A DNA stretch of 64,000 nt, taken from Bradyrhizobium sp. CCGUVB1N3 (GTDB lineage: Bacteria; Pseudomonadota; Alphaproteobacteria; Rhizobiales; Xanthobacteraceae). Position numbers and translations under genes: made by a program. Of this stretch, positions 8,922 through 18,059 are shown one piece after another. A model generated the notes under the pieces. It ran no database searches and was not told where the DNA came from. It worked only from the letters and a program-made list of their open reading frames with translations. Position 1 is the stretch's first letter, and each line of letters starts with the position of its first letter. The DNA lies in assembly GCF_024199925.1 (NCBI RefSeq), contig NZ_JANADR010000001.1, positions 9,365,501 to 9,429,500 of the forward strand, written 5' to 3'.

Positions 8922-10055
8922 TTGAACGGCGATCCAAAGCTGGAGCAGATTGCCAAGGGCAACGCGCTGGCGCTTTGCGCCACGGGGACCTGGACCGCGA
9001 GCTTCGCGCCGGCCCTGGAACGGATGGTGGCTGACGCCGAGAAGCTCGCCGGCAGCCGGCCGAACATCTTCATCGACGTCTCCGAAGTCTCCAAGCTCGA
9101 CACCTTCGGCGCCTGGCTGATCGAGCGGCTGCGCCGCAGCCTGACGCAAGGCGCGGTCGAGGCCCAGATCGCGGGCCTGTCGGCCAACTATTCGAGCCTC
9201 GTCGACGAGGTGCGGCGGGTCAAGGCGACGCCGGTCATCGAGACCGGTGCCATCACCATCACCGGCATGCTGGAGCAGATCGGCCGCGGCGTCGCCGGCC
9301 TCACCGGGACGGTGACCGATCTCGTCGACATGCTCGGTGCGGTGCTCGCAGCAAGTGGCCGCGTGCTGATCCGTCCGCGCTCGTTCCGCCTCACCTCGAC
9401 CGTGCATCACCTCGAGCAGGTCTGCTGGCGTGCGGTGCCGATCATCGTGCTGATCACCTTTCTGATCGGCTGCATCATCGCCCAGCAGGGCATCTTCCAT
9501 TTCCGCAGGTTTGGCGCCGACATCTTCGTCGTCGACATGCTCGGCGTCCTGGTGCTGCGCGAGATCGGCGTGCTGCTGGTCGCGATCATGATCGCCGGAC
9601 GCTCCGGCAGCGCCTACACCGCCGAGCTCGGCTCGATGAAGATGCGCGAGGAGATCGACGCGCTGCGCACCATGGGGTTCGATCCGATCGAGGTGCTGGT
9701 GCTGCCGCGCATGCTGGCGCTGGTGCTGGCGCTGCCGATCCTCGCCTTCCTCGGCGCGATGGCCGCGCTCTATGGCGGTGGCCTCGTCGCCTGGCTCTAT
9801 GGCGGCGTCGATCCCGAAGCCTTCCTCTTGCGGCTGCGCGATGCGATCTCGATCGATCACTTCATCGTCGGCATCGTCAAGGCACCGGTGATGGCGGCGG
9901 TGATCGGCATCGTCGCCTGCGTCGAAGGGCTTGCCGTGCAGGGCAGCGCGGAGTCGCTCGGTCAGCACACCACCTCCTCGGTCGTGAAGGGCATCTTCTT
10001 CGTCATCGTCATGGATGGCGTGTTCGCCATCTTCTTTGCCTCGATCGGAATGTGA
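8922..10055 (+). CDS. mlaE: MlaE-type ABC permease with fused N-terminal MlaB-like STAS domain
   Basis: This 377-residue protein has two parts. Residues about 10-95 form a STAS-like domain (IFIDVSEVSKLDTFGAW) corresponding to separate MlaB in enterobacteria. Residues about 140-377 form the MlaE permease with five or so membrane segments, including MIAGRSGSAYTAELGSMK and the conserved EEIDALRTMGFDPIE loop. MlaE is the inner-membrane permease of the phospholipid transport complex that maintains outer-membrane lipid asymmetry. The start is TTG 8922, preceded by an AGGGAG ribosome-binding site about 8 bases upstream. It overlaps the ATPase gene (TGATG), giving the order mlaE-mlaF-mlaD. No mlaC homologue lies nearby. 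Confidence 0.88.
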   Translation: MNGDPKLEQIAKGNALALCATGTWTASFAPALERMVADAEKLAGSRPNIFIDVSEVSKLDTFGAWLIERLRRSLTQGAVEAQIAGLSANYSSLVDEVRRVKATPVIETGAITITGMLEQIGRGVAGLTGTVTDLVDMLGAVLAASGRVLIRPRSFRLTSTVHHLEQVCWRAVPIIVLITFLIGCIIAQQGIFHFRRFGADIFVVDMLGVLVLREIGVLLVAIMIAGRSGSAYTAELGSMKMREEIDALRTMGFDPIEVLVLPRMLALVLALPILAFLGAMAALYGGGLVAWLYGGVDPEAFLLRLRDAISIDHFIVGIVKAPVMAAVIGIVACVEGLAVQGSAESLGQHTTSSVVKGIFFVIVMDGVFAIFFASIGM

Positions 10056-10828
10056 TGATGGCACCCGAAATTCAGGATCCCATCATCCGTGTCCGCGACA
10101 TCACCGTGCAGTTCGGTTCGACACGCGTGCTCGACGGGCTGAACCTCGACGTCAAGCGCGGCGAGATCCTCGGCTTCGTCGGCCCCTCCGGCGCCGGCAA
10201 GTCGGTGCTGACGCGCACCATCATCGGCCTCGTCTCGAAGGTTGCCGGCCGTATCGAAGTGTTCGGCGTGGATCTGGATTCGTCCAATACCTCGCAGCGC
10301 CGCGGCGTCGAACGGCGCTGGGGCGTGCTGTTTCAGCAGGGGGCGCTGTTCTCCTCGCTGACGGTGCGGCAGAACATCCAGTTTCCGATGCGCGAATATC
10401 TGAAGGTCTCGCAGCGCCTGATGGACGAGATCACCATGGCCAAGCTCGCCATGGTGGGCCTGAAGCCGGAGGTCGCCGAGCGCTTCCCGTCGGAGCTGTC
10501 GGGCGGCATGATCAAGCGTGTCGCGCTGGCCCGTGCGCTGGCGCTGGACCCCGAGCTGGTCTTCCTGGACGAGCCGACCTCGGGCCTCGATCCGATCGGC
10601 GCCGGCGATTTCGATGAGCTGGTCAGGACGCTCCAGCGCACTTTGGGCTTGACCGTTTTCATGGTAACGCACGACCTCGACAGCCTTTACACAGCTTGCG
10701 ACCGCATCGCCGTTTTAGGGAACGGTAAGATCATTGCGGCAGGGTCGATCGCCGACATGCAGGCCTCGCAGCATCCCTGGTTGAGGCAGTATTTCCATGG
10801 CAAGCGCGCCCGCGCGGTCATGAGCTGA
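10055..10828 (+). CDS. mlaF: MlaF-type ABC transporter ATP-binding protein
   Basis: This 257-residue ATPase has Walker A GPSGAGKS, a Q-loop (LFQQGALF), signature LSGGMIKRVALARA, Walker B ELVFLDEP and switch His in VTHDLDS. The LSGGM variant of the signature is characteristic of Mla/Ttg2A ATPases. It would power lipid movement between the inner membrane and a periplasmic carrier with MlaE and MlaD. The start ATG at 10055 overlaps the stop of mlaE, and a second ATG follows at 10058. Sixteen bases separate it from mlaD, so the three genes are one transcription unit. Confidence 0.92.
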   Translation: MMAPEIQDPIIRVRDITVQFGSTRVLDGLNLDVKRGEILGFVGPSGAGKSVLTRTIIGLVSKVAGRIEVFGVDLDSSNTSQRRGVERRWGVLFQQGALFSSLTVRQNIQFPMREYLKVSQRLMDEITMAKLAMVGLKPEVAERFPSELSGGMIKRVALARALALDPELVFLDEPTSGLDPIGAGDFDELVRTLQRTLGLTVFMVTHDLDSLYTACDRIAVLGNGKIIAAGSIADMQASQHPWLRQYFHGKRARAVMS

Positions 10829-10844
10829 ATATCCGGAGCACCTC

Positions 10845-11768
10845 ATGGAAACGCGGGCGAATTACGTGCTGATCGGGTCCTTCACGCTGGCGGTGATCGC
10901 CGCGGCGATCGGCTTCGTGCTGTGGTTCCAGTCGCTGCACACCACCAAGCAGCGCAGCCCCCTGCGCGTGGTGTTCGAGGGCCCGGCGGCGGGCCTGCGC
11001 AACGGCGGCAGTGTCAATTTCAACGGTATCAGGGTAGGTGAAGTGGTCTCGGTGAAGCTCGACAACCCGCGTCGGGTCGTCGCACTCGCCATGGTCGAGA
11101 ACAATGCCCCGATCCGCAAGGACACCCTGGTTGGTCTCGAATTCCAGGGCCTGACCGGTGTTGCCGCGATCTCGCTGAAGGGCGGCGAGGAGGCGGCCCC
11201 GCCGCCGCCGCTGGACGAGGACGGAATCCCGACGCTCACCGCTGATCCGAACAAGCTCCAGGACGTCACGGAAGCGATCCGCGGCACGCTCCAGAACATC
11301 AACAAGCTCGTCGCCGACAACCAGGAGTCGGTGAAGAACTCGCTGAAGAATCTCGAGACCTTCACCACCTCGCTCGCGCGCAACTCCGAGCGCATCGATG
11401 CGGTCATGGGCAAGGTCGACGGCGTCATGCTCAAGGCCGACAGCCTCATGCTCGGCCTCAACACGCTGGCCGGCGGCAAGGATGGCGGTGAACTCTTCCA
11501 GGCCGTGAAGTCGATCCGCGAGCTTGCCGATGATTTCGACAAGCGCTCGGGCGCGCTCATGACCGACGGCCGCCGCACCCTCGGCGACATCAGCCGCGCC
11601 GTGAACAATTTCGACCGTAACCCGACCCGCGTCCTGTTCGGCGCCAGCAACAGCGGCAGCGCGCAACAGGCCCCGCCGCCCGCTGAGCCGCCGAAGCCCG
11701 CGCCAACACCTGCGAATGCGCGCGCCACAGCGCCAGCTCCGGCTGCGCAGGGGCAGAAGCGGCAGTAG
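10845..11768 (+). CDS. mlaD: MlaD-type MCE domain protein
   Basis: This 307-residue protein has one N-terminal membrane helix (residues about 8-28) followed by an MCE domain at about 40-115, with GLRNGGSVNFNGIRVGEV and a GLTGVAAISLKGG motif. A long helical region at about 140-240 is followed by a Pro/Ala-rich tail (about 255-307). MCE proteins form the hexameric periplasmic lipid-binding ring of the Mla transporter. It lies 16 bases after mlaF with GGAG upstream of its ATG. The extended C-terminal helix could span toward the outer membrane, which would fit the absence of a nearby mlaC; that is an inference. Confidence 0.9.
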   Translation: METRANYVLIGSFTLAVIAAAIGFVLWFQSLHTTKQRSPLRVVFEGPAAGLRNGGSVNFNGIRVGEVVSVKLDNPRRVVALAMVENNAPIRKDTLVGLEFQGLTGVAAISLKGGEEAAPPPPLDEDGIPTLTADPNKLQDVTEAIRGTLQNINKLVADNQESVKNSLKNLETFTTSLARNSERIDAVMGKVDGVMLKADSLMLGLNTLAGGKDGGELFQAVKSIRELADDFDKRSGALMTDGRRTLGDISRAVNNFDRNPTRVLFGASNSGSAQQAPPPAEPPKPAPTPANARATAPAPAAQGQKRQ

Positions 11769-11869
11769 CGGCCTCTCTCCGCCAACTCATCAGCAGTCGC
11801 ACCACGGCGACCAGCGTCGCGCCGCCTCGCTGTTGCGCGCGCTCGTGCATTCCCGGCACCTGTGAAGTT

Positions 11870-11898
11870 AGCCCCGCAATACGAAAGTATGGGGGGCT
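11870..11898. promoter_or_regulatory. Imperfect dyad ATAC-GAAA-GTAT upstream of the mctP operon
   Basis: A short inverted repeat, ATAC-GAAA-GTAT at 11879-11890, is flanked by complementary CCCC and GGGG tracts. It lies about 110-135 bases upstream of the DUF3311 start. It could be an activator site for the CrbR/ErdR-like regulator encoded 5 kb downstream, or an mRNA hairpin. No other copy was noticed in the window. Confidence 0.35.
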
Positions 11899-12005
11899 GG
11901 CCGCGCCAAGGTAGGGGGAGGGGTCGGCCTTCGATCTCAGCTATATCGCGCTCAAGTCGCGCTCGAGCAAAGCGCGTCGTTGTCACTCACAGGGGAGGAG
12001 AGAGC

Positions 12006-12182
12006 GTGATACGCCTGTTGCTGTTGTTGCCGTTCATCGGCCTGATGATTGTGCCGTTCTACAATATCCGGGAGCCCTATCTGTTCGGCTTCCCGTTCTT
12101 CTACTGGTACCAGCTCGCCTGGGTGCCGCTGACCTCGCTCCTCACTTTCATCGTCTACAGGAGCGTGCGCCATGTTGACTGA
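12006..12182 (+). CDS. DUF3311 small membrane protein
   Basis: This 58-residue protein has two hydrophobic segments around a central FYNIREPYLFGFPFFYWYQL region, the pattern of DUF3311. Such proteins are commonly encoded immediately before sodium:solute symporters of the MctP/ActP type and may be accessory subunits. The start is GTG 12006, supported by a GGGGAGGAGA ribosome-binding site a few bases upstream. It overlaps the symporter gene by 11 bases, so the two are coupled. Confidence 0.8.
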   Translation: MIRLLLLLPFIGLMIVPFYNIREPYLFGFPFFYWYQLAWVPLTSLLTFIVYRSVRHVD

Positions 12183-13662
12183 TGTCGATAGCGCGGCGTT
12201 CGCCGTCTTCCTCGTACTGTTCATCCTCGTCACCGGCATGGGCTTCGTCGCCTCGCGCTGGCGCAAGCCGGAGACGCTCGCCCATCTCGACGAGTGGGGC
12301 CTCGGTGGCCGCAAGTTCGGGACCTGGATCACCTGGTTTCTGGTCGGCGGCGATTTCTACACCGCCTACACGGTGATCGCCGTTCCGGCGCTGGTCTACG
12401 CGGTCGGCGCCTATGGCTTCTTCGCGCTGCCCTACACCATCATCGTCTATCCCTTCGTGTTCACGGTGATGCCGGTGTTGTGGAAGGTCGCCAAGGATCG
12501 CGGCTACGTTACCGCGGGCGACGTCGTGCGTGGCGCTTACGGATCGCGAGGGCTCGAGCTTGCCGTTGCGGCAACGGGCGTGCTGGCGACGATGCCCTAC
12601 ATCGCGCTGCAATTGATCGGCATGGAAGTGGCGATCAAGGCGCTGGGGCTGCACGGCGAGGTGCCGCTCGTGCTCGCCTTCCTGGTGCTCGCGCTCTACA
12701 CCTATTCGTCCGGCTTGCGTGCTCCGGCGCTGATCGCCTTCGTCAAGGACATCATGATCTACATCGTGGTGATCGCCGCGATCGCGATCGTGCCGTCGAA
12801 GCTCGGCGGCTACGGCGCGATCTTCACCGCGGCTGACGCGGCATTTGCGGCAAAGGGCTCCGGCGGCGTCCTGTTGTCGCCGGCGCAGATCGTCCCCTAT
12901 GCCTCGCTGGCGCTGGGCTCGGCGCTCGCCGCCTTCATGTACCCGCACACGCTGACCGGTATCTTCGCGTCGTCCGGCGGCAACACCATTCGCAAGAATG
13001 CGATGCTGCTTCCGGCCTACACGCTGCTGCTCGGCCTGCTTGCGCTGCTTGGCTATATGGGGCACGCGGCGGGCCTCAAGCTTGCGAGCAACAACGACGT
13101 GGTGCCGGCGCTGTTCAAGACGCTGTTTCCAAGCTGGTTCGCGGGCTTTGCCTTCGCTGCGATCGCGATCGGCGCGCTGGTGCCGGCGGCCGTCATGAGC
13201 ATCGGTGCGGCCAATCTGTTCACCCGCAACTTCTGGAAGGTGTGGGTCGATCCGAAGGTCACGCCCGCGGGCGAGGCGAAGGTCGCCAAGATCACCTCCA
13301 TGCTGGTGAAGGTCGGGGCGCTGCTCGCCATCCTCCTGATGCCGACGCAGTTCGCGCTCGACCTGCAACTGCTCGGGGGCCTCTGGATCCTCCAGACGCT
13401 GCCAGCGCTGATCTTCGGCCTCTATTTGAACTGGTTCTCGAGCACGGCGCTCCTGACCGGCTGGGCTGTTGGCCTTGCGGGTGGATCCTGGCTCGCCTGG
13501 TCGGATGGGCTGAAGCCGCTGCACGGTATCGACTTCGGCGCCGGCACGGTCGCGATCTATACCGGGCTGCTCGCGCTCGCCCTCAACATCGTGGTCGCGG
13601 TCGTGGTGAACCTCGTGCTCAAGGGCCTGCCGCAGGCGCGGCTGTCCCGGGAAACTGCCTGA
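12172..13662 (+). CDS. mctP: Sodium:solute symporter family monocarboxylate permease (MctP-like)
   Basis: This 496-residue protein has about 13 membrane segments of the SSS (SLC5) fold, including LDEWGLGGRKFGTWITWFLVGGDFYTAYT near the N terminus. Family members import short monocarboxylates such as acetate, propionate, lactate, pyruvate or alanine with sodium or protons. Length and the DUF3311 partner agree with rhizobial MctP, but specificity cannot be proved from sequence. It sits just upstream of a CrbS/CrbR-like two-component system, a family known to control acetate uptake and activation genes, which supports a monocarboxylate role. A stem-loop follows the stop. Confidence 0.82.
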   Translation: MLTDVDSAAFAVFLVLFILVTGMGFVASRWRKPETLAHLDEWGLGGRKFGTWITWFLVGGDFYTAYTVIAVPALVYAVGAYGFFALPYTIIVYPFVFTVMPVLWKVAKDRGYVTAGDVVRGAYGSRGLELAVAATGVLATMPYIALQLIGMEVAIKALGLHGEVPLVLAFLVLALYTYSSGLRAPALIAFVKDIMIYIVVIAAIAIVPSKLGGYGAIFTAADAAFAAKGSGGVLLSPAQIVPYASLALGSALAAFMYPHTLTGIFASSGGNTIRKNAMLLPAYTLLLGLLALLGYMGHAAGLKLASNNDVVPALFKTLFPSWFAGFAFAAIAIGALVPAAVMSIGAANLFTRNFWKVWVDPKVTPAGEAKVAKITSMLVKVGALLAILLMPTQFALDLQLLGGLWILQTLPALIFGLYLNWFSSTALLTGWAVGLAGGSWLAWSDGLKPLHGIDFGAGTVAIYTGLLALALNIVVAVVVNLVLKGLPQARLSRETA

Positions 13663-13673
13663 CACCGCCCTCT

Positions 13674-13703
13674 GATCGGTGGCCGGTCGTCCGGCCACCG
13701 ATC
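13674..13703 (+). terminator. Stem-loop after mctP
   Basis: A perfect 13-bp stem (13674-13686 with 13691-13703) closes a TCGT loop 11 bases after the mctP stop. No clear T-run follows, so it may be a weak terminator or an mRNA-stabilising hairpin that separates mctP from the kinase gene. Confidence 0.55.
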
Positions 13704-13835
13704 CTCTGGCGGAGCCTGGCCGGTATTCTCCGGAGATGAAATAACCTTCCATGCGATTGAAAACGCTCTAGTATCCGCCCGCTCTCCGGACCCGCTCGCC
13801 CGCGGGCGGATCAGACGGTCTCGAGTGAGGATTCC

Positions 13836-16800
13836 TTGCAGGCGTGGTTCGTTCTCGCGGTCGCAGCCGGCTATGTGACCACGCTGTTCCTGATTGCCTG
13901 GTGGGGCGATCGGCGGAGCGCAGGTGGGCCGCTGGTTTCGCCAAAATCGTGGGCCGCGGCGATCAGCTATTGCCTGACGCTTGCGGTCTACAACACGTCA
14001 TGGAGCTTCTACGGCTCGGTCGGTCGTGCCGCGACGACGGGACTGGACTTCGTCACCATCTATGTCGGCCCCACGCTGGTGCTGCTGTTCGGCCAGAGGC
14101 TGCTCGCCAAGGTGATCGGCATTGCCAAGGCACAGAACGTCACCTCGATCTCGGACTTCATCGCCGCGCGCTACGGCAAGAGCCAGGCGCTTGCGGCCTT
14201 CGTGACGCTCGCGTCCCTGCTGGGCGTGCTCCCTTACATCGCGCTTCAGCTCAAGGCCGTCGGCAAGAGCTTTGACTATCTCATCCTCCAGCCGGAGCGG
14301 GCCGGTGGCGAGGCGTTGCAGTTCTGGCAGGACTCGGCCTTCGGCGTCGCGGCGTCGATGGCGCTGTTCGCGATCGTGTTCGGCGTCCGGCATGTCCACG
14401 CCAGCGAGCATCATCGCGGCTTGATGCTCGCGATCGCCTTCGAGAGCGTCGTCAAGCTGGTCGCGTTCCTGATCGTCGCGTTGTTCGTGCTGTTCGGACT
14501 GTCAGGCGGGCCGGCCGGGCTGCTGTCGCAGTTTCAGTCGGAGCCGCAGCTTTCGACGATCCTGACCTTCGACCCGACACAGCCGGTATGGCTCTCGACC
14601 ATCATCATCTCGGCGATCGCCTTCCTGTGCCTGCCGCAGGCGTTTCACGTCGCGGTCGTCGAGAACGAGGCGCCCGGCCACACGCGCACGGCGGCGTGGC
14701 TCTATCCGGCCTATCTCGCGCTGTTCAGCCTGCTGATCCTGCCGATCGCAGCCGCCGGGCTCACCAGGTTCGGCGCGATGATGGACCCCGACACTTACGT
14801 CATCTCGCTGCCGATCGCGGCAGGCGCCACGACCGTCAGCCTGATCGCTTTCCTCGGCGGGCTGTCGGCCGCCACCGGCATGGTGATCATGACCTCCGTG
14901 GCGCTCAGCACCATGCTGTGCAACGACGTCATCATGCCGCTGCTGCTGCGCTCGCGGTTCTTTGGCCTGCGCGCACAGAGCCGGCCGATGGCTTCCGTGC
15001 TGGTGGCTGTGCGCCGGCTCTCGATCCTCGGCATCCTCCTGCTCGCCTATCTGATGCACCGCCTGGTCAATCAGGCCTATCCGCTGACCGTGATCGGTCT
15101 TCTGTCGTTCGTCGCGGTCGCGCAATTTGGTCCGGCCTTCGTCGGCGGCCTGTTCTGGCCACGCGCCAACAAGGCCGGTGCGTCGATCGGGATCGCGGTC
15201 GGATTTTGCATCTGGGCCTATACGCTGCTGCTTCCCTCGGCCGCGCCGCTTTGGCCCGCCGTTGAGCAGATCGTTCGCGATGGCCCGTGGCAGATCGCCA
15301 CGCTCCGGCCCAATGCGCTGTTCGGCTTCGAGGGGCTAGACCCGATCTCGCATGCCACGCTCTGGAGTCTCGGGGCCAACCTCGTTTGCTTCCTGCTGTT
15401 CTCCGCGCTCGGACGGCAATCGACCGTCGAGCGCAACCAGGCGGCGGCGTTTGCCGACGGTGTGGTTCGCGAGTCCATTCCAAAATTGTCCTCGCGCGTG
15501 GTGGTCCGCCTCGACGATCTCCGCGCACTTGCGCTGCGCTTCGTCGGTGCCGAGCGCGGCGCGGCGGCCTTCGATGGCTATCTCGCGGCGCGCGGATCGG
15601 GGCGTGGACTGCGCCTCGATCCATCCGGCCTCGTCGATCTCGATTCGATCCGCTTCACAGAGAACCTGCTTGCCGGCGCGATCGGCGCGGCCTCCGCGCG
15701 CGTGGTGATCGCAGCTTCGCTGGAGGGGCACTCGCTGTCGCGGCGGGCGGCGATGGCAATGCTGGACGAGGCCTCGGAGGCCTTGCGCTTCAACCGCAGC
15801 CTGTTGCAGAGCACGCTGGAAAGCGTGCCGCAGGGGATCTGCGCCTTCGATGCCGACTTCAACATGACGGCGTGGAACGGCCGTTTCATCGAGCTCCTGG
15901 ACCTGCCGCCGGATCTCGTGCGCGTCGGCCTGCCGCTGGCGGACCTGATCGGCTTCAACGTCGACCGCGGCGAATATGCCGCCTCCGAATTCGCCGCGCT
16001 GCTGGTCAATCGCGATGTCTCGACGCAGACCTGGCCCTATCTCTATGAGCGCACGCGGCCCGACGGAACCGTGCTCGAGATCGTCTACGATCGCATCGCC
16101 GAGGGCGGCTATGTTTCGACCTATACCGACGTCACCGAGCGTCACCGCGCTGCGGAAGCCCTGCGCCGCGCCAATGAGGATCTCGAGCTGCGCGTGCGCG
16201 AACGGACCGAGGCGCTCGAACAGGCGAAGGCGGAGGCGGAGCAGGCCAATCTCGGCAAGACGCGCTTCCTTGCCGCTGCGAGCCACGACCTGTTGCAGCC
16301 GCTGAATGCGGCCCGGCTGTTCCTGTCGGCGCTCGACGAGAGCCTGCAATCCGGCGCAGGCGACAAAGAACGCGTCCTCGCCGGCAGCGCGATCACCGCG
16401 TTGCGCTCCACCGAGCACGTGCTCGATACGCTGCTCGACATTTCCTCCTATGATTCCCGTGCCGTTCGCGCCGAACCGACGGAGTTTCCGATCGCCGATC
16501 TTCTGGTGCAGCTCAATGTGGAGTTCTCGGCCATGGCGCGCGAACGCGGCCTTGCTCTGCGCGTCGTCGATTGCAAGCTTGCCGTGCGCAGCGATCCGCA
16601 TCTGTTGCGCCGGATCCTGCAGAACCTGCTGTCGAACGCGCTTCGCTATACGTCGCAAGGGCGCATTCTCCTCGGCTGCCGGCGGCGCGGGGCCGATCTG
16701 CGCATCGAGGTATGGGATACTGGTGTCGGCATCGCTCCGGAAGACCAGAAGCGGATCTTCGAGGAGTTCCAGCGGCTCGCGCCTGGATCGGAGAAAGGGG

Positions 16801-17375
16801 TGGGCCTTGGTCTTGCAATCGTCGACCGTGTCTCGCGCCTTCTGGACCATGCGATCGACGTCCGCTCGCGTCCGGGACATGGCTCCTGCTTCGCCGTCAC
16901 CGTGCCGCTTGCGCGCGGACCGGGGATGCCGCTTCAGCGCAGGCCCGCGGACGTGGCGCCGCCGTCGACGGAGCGATCGCTGACGATCCTGTGCCTCGAT
17001 AACGATGCGACCATTCTCGATGGGCTCACGGCGTTGCTGACCGGCTGGGGCCATCGCGTCGTCGTCGCGGCCGACGCGGACCGGGCGATGGCCGCCGCGA
17101 CGAGTTGCAGGCCGGATGTCGTGCTGCTCGACTACCATCTTGGTGAATCCCGCAGCGGCTTGGACTTTCTTGACGATCTCAGGCAGAAGGCGGGTCTCGA
17201 CTTCCGCGCGCTTGTCGTCACCGGGGATCGCAGCGAGGCGGTGCGCAAGGAGGCGAGGGTGCGTGGCTGCGAGCTCCTCCTGAAGCCGGTGAAGCCGGCC
17301 GCGCTGCGGCGCTTCCTCGGCGGCGAGGTGTTGAGCCGGCAGTTCGCGACTGGACAAGGATCTTCTTCAGCATGA
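13836..17375 (+). CDS. CrbS/MxtR-type hybrid sensor kinase with N-terminal sodium:solute symporter domain
   Basis: This 1179-residue membrane kinase contains, in order: an SSS-like domain with about 13 helices (residues ~1-530), a linker, a PAS domain (~655-770), a coiled coil (~770-805), a HisKA domain with phospho-acceptor H817 in ASHDLLQPLNAARLF, a HATPase domain with N-box LSNALRY and G1 DTGVGI (~920-1025), and a C-terminal receiver with D1099 in LLDYHLG. This is the architecture of CrbS/MxtR/NahK-related kinases, which sense or transport a carboxylate and control acetate metabolism through a LuxR-type regulator. The start is TTG 13836 after a GAGG site. The stop overlaps the regulator start (ATGA), so kinase and regulator are coupled. 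Confidence 0.88.
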   Translation: MQAWFVLAVAAGYVTTLFLIAWWGDRRSAGGPLVSPKSWAAAISYCLTLAVYNTSWSFYGSVGRAATTGLDFVTIYVGPTLVLLFGQRLLAKVIGIAKAQNVTSISDFIAARYGKSQALAAFVTLASLLGVLPYIALQLKAVGKSFDYLILQPERAGGEALQFWQDSAFGVAASMALFAIVFGVRHVHASEHHRGLMLAIAFESVVKLVAFLIVALFVLFGLSGGPAGLLSQFQSEPQLSTILTFDPTQPVWLSTIIISAIAFLCLPQAFHVAVVENEAPGHTRTAAWLYPAYLALFSLLILPIAAAGLTRFGAMMDPDTYVISLPIAAGATTVSLIAFLGGLSAATGMVIMTSVALSTMLCNDVIMPLLLRSRFFGLRAQSRPMASVLVAVRRLSILGILLLAYLMHRLVNQAYPLTVIGLLSFVAVAQFGPAFVGGLFWPRANKAGASIGIAVGFCIWAYTLLLPSAAPLWPAVEQIVRDGPWQIATLRPNALFGFEGLDPISHATLWSLGANLVCFLLFSALGRQSTVERNQAAAFADGVVRESIPKLSSRVVVRLDDLRALALRFVGAERGAAAFDGYLAARGSGRGLRLDPSGLVDLDSIRFTENLLAGAIGAASARVVIAASLEGHSLSRRAAMAMLDEASEALRFNRSLLQSTLESVPQGICAFDADFNMTAWNGRFIELLDLPPDLVRVGLPLADLIGFNVDRGEYAASEFAALLVNRDVSTQTWPYLYERTRPDGTVLEIVYDRIAEGGYVSTYTDVTERHRAAEALRRANEDLELRVRERTEALEQAKAEAEQANLGKTRFLAAASHDLLQPLNAARLFLSALDESLQSGAGDKERVLAGSAITALRSTEHVLDTLLDISSYDSRAVRAEPTEFPIADLLVQLNVEFSAMARERGLALRVVDCKLAVRSDPHLLRRILQNLLSNALRYTSQGRILLGCRRRGADLRIEVWDTGVGIAPEDQKRIFEEFQRLAPGSEKGVGLGLAIVDRVSRLLDHAIDVRSRPGHGSCFAVTVPLARGPGMPLQRRPADVAPPSTERSLTILCLDNDATILDGLTALLTGWGHRVVVAADADRAMAAATSCRPDVVLLDYHLGESRSGLDFLDDLRQKAGLDFRALVVTGDRSEAVRKEARVRGCELLLKPVKPAALRRFLGGEVLSRQFATGQGSSSA

Positions 17376-18019
17376 CCACGCGCATCCTTATCGGCGACGA
17401 TCATCCGCTGGTGCAGGCCGCGCTGCGCAGCGGGCTGTCGAGCGTGCTGCCTGATCTCGACATCGTCGCGTGCCAATCGCTCGACGAAGCGCTCACCGTG
17501 CTGTCGGCGCAGTCGGAAGAGATCGACTTGATCCTCTGGGACCTGACGATGCCGGGCATTCAAGGGTTTGCCGCGCTGTTTATCCTGTCGGCGCAGTTTC
17601 CGACGGTGCCGGTTGCGATCATCTCGGCGCGGCAGGACACGGCCACGATCCGCCGCGCCGTCGCCTATGGCGCCTCCGGCTACATCCCGAAATCGCTGAG
17701 CCTGCCGGAGATGGCCGAGGCGATCACCAAGATCCTCGCCGGCGAGATATGGATGCCGCCCAATGTCGGCGGAAGAGGCTCCATCCAGAGCGCCGATGTC
17801 GAGCTCGCCGCACGGATGGCGTCGCTGTCGGCGCAGCAGCTACGGATTCTGGCGATGATCGTCGAAGGCAAGCTCAACAAGCAGATCGCGGGCGAGCTCG
17901 AGATCGCCGAGCAGACCGTGAAAGGCCACGTCTCGACCATCCTGCGCAAGCTCGGGGTCGGCTCGCGCACCCAGGCCGCCGTTTTGGCCGAGCGGTTGTC
18001 GTTCGGACAGCCGGGCTAA
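17372..18019 (+). CDS. CrbR/ErdR-like LuxR-family response regulator
   Basis: This 215-residue regulator has a receiver domain (about 1-120) with acidic pocket D9-D10, phospho-acceptor D57 in LILWDLTMPG and lysine in YIPKSLS. A LuxR-type helix-turn-helix lies at about 148-210 (LNKQIAGELEIAEQTVKGHVSTILRKLGV). It is the cognate partner of the overlapping hybrid kinase and should activate transcription of monocarboxylate genes. The adjacent mctP operon is the obvious candidate target. The receiver in the kinase's own C terminus may act as a phosphate sink or relay. Confidence 0.9.
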   Translation: MTTRILIGDDHPLVQAALRSGLSSVLPDLDIVACQSLDEALTVLSAQSEEIDLILWDLTMPGIQGFAALFILSAQFPTVPVAIISARQDTATIRRAVAYGASGYIPKSLSLPEMAEAITKILAGEIWMPPNVGGRGSIQSADVELAARMASLSAQQLRILAMIVEGKLNKQIAGELEIAEQTVKGHVSTILRKLGVGSRTQAAVLAERLSFGQPG

Positions 18020-18059
18020 AGCGCGATGGGTTTTGGTTGAATCGATTGGGCCACGGGCT

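Noticed and set aside
15336..17357. A 670-codon minus-strand open frame opposite the hybrid kinase
   Set aside because: The plus-strand kinase domains are unmistakable; the antisense frame shows no domain.
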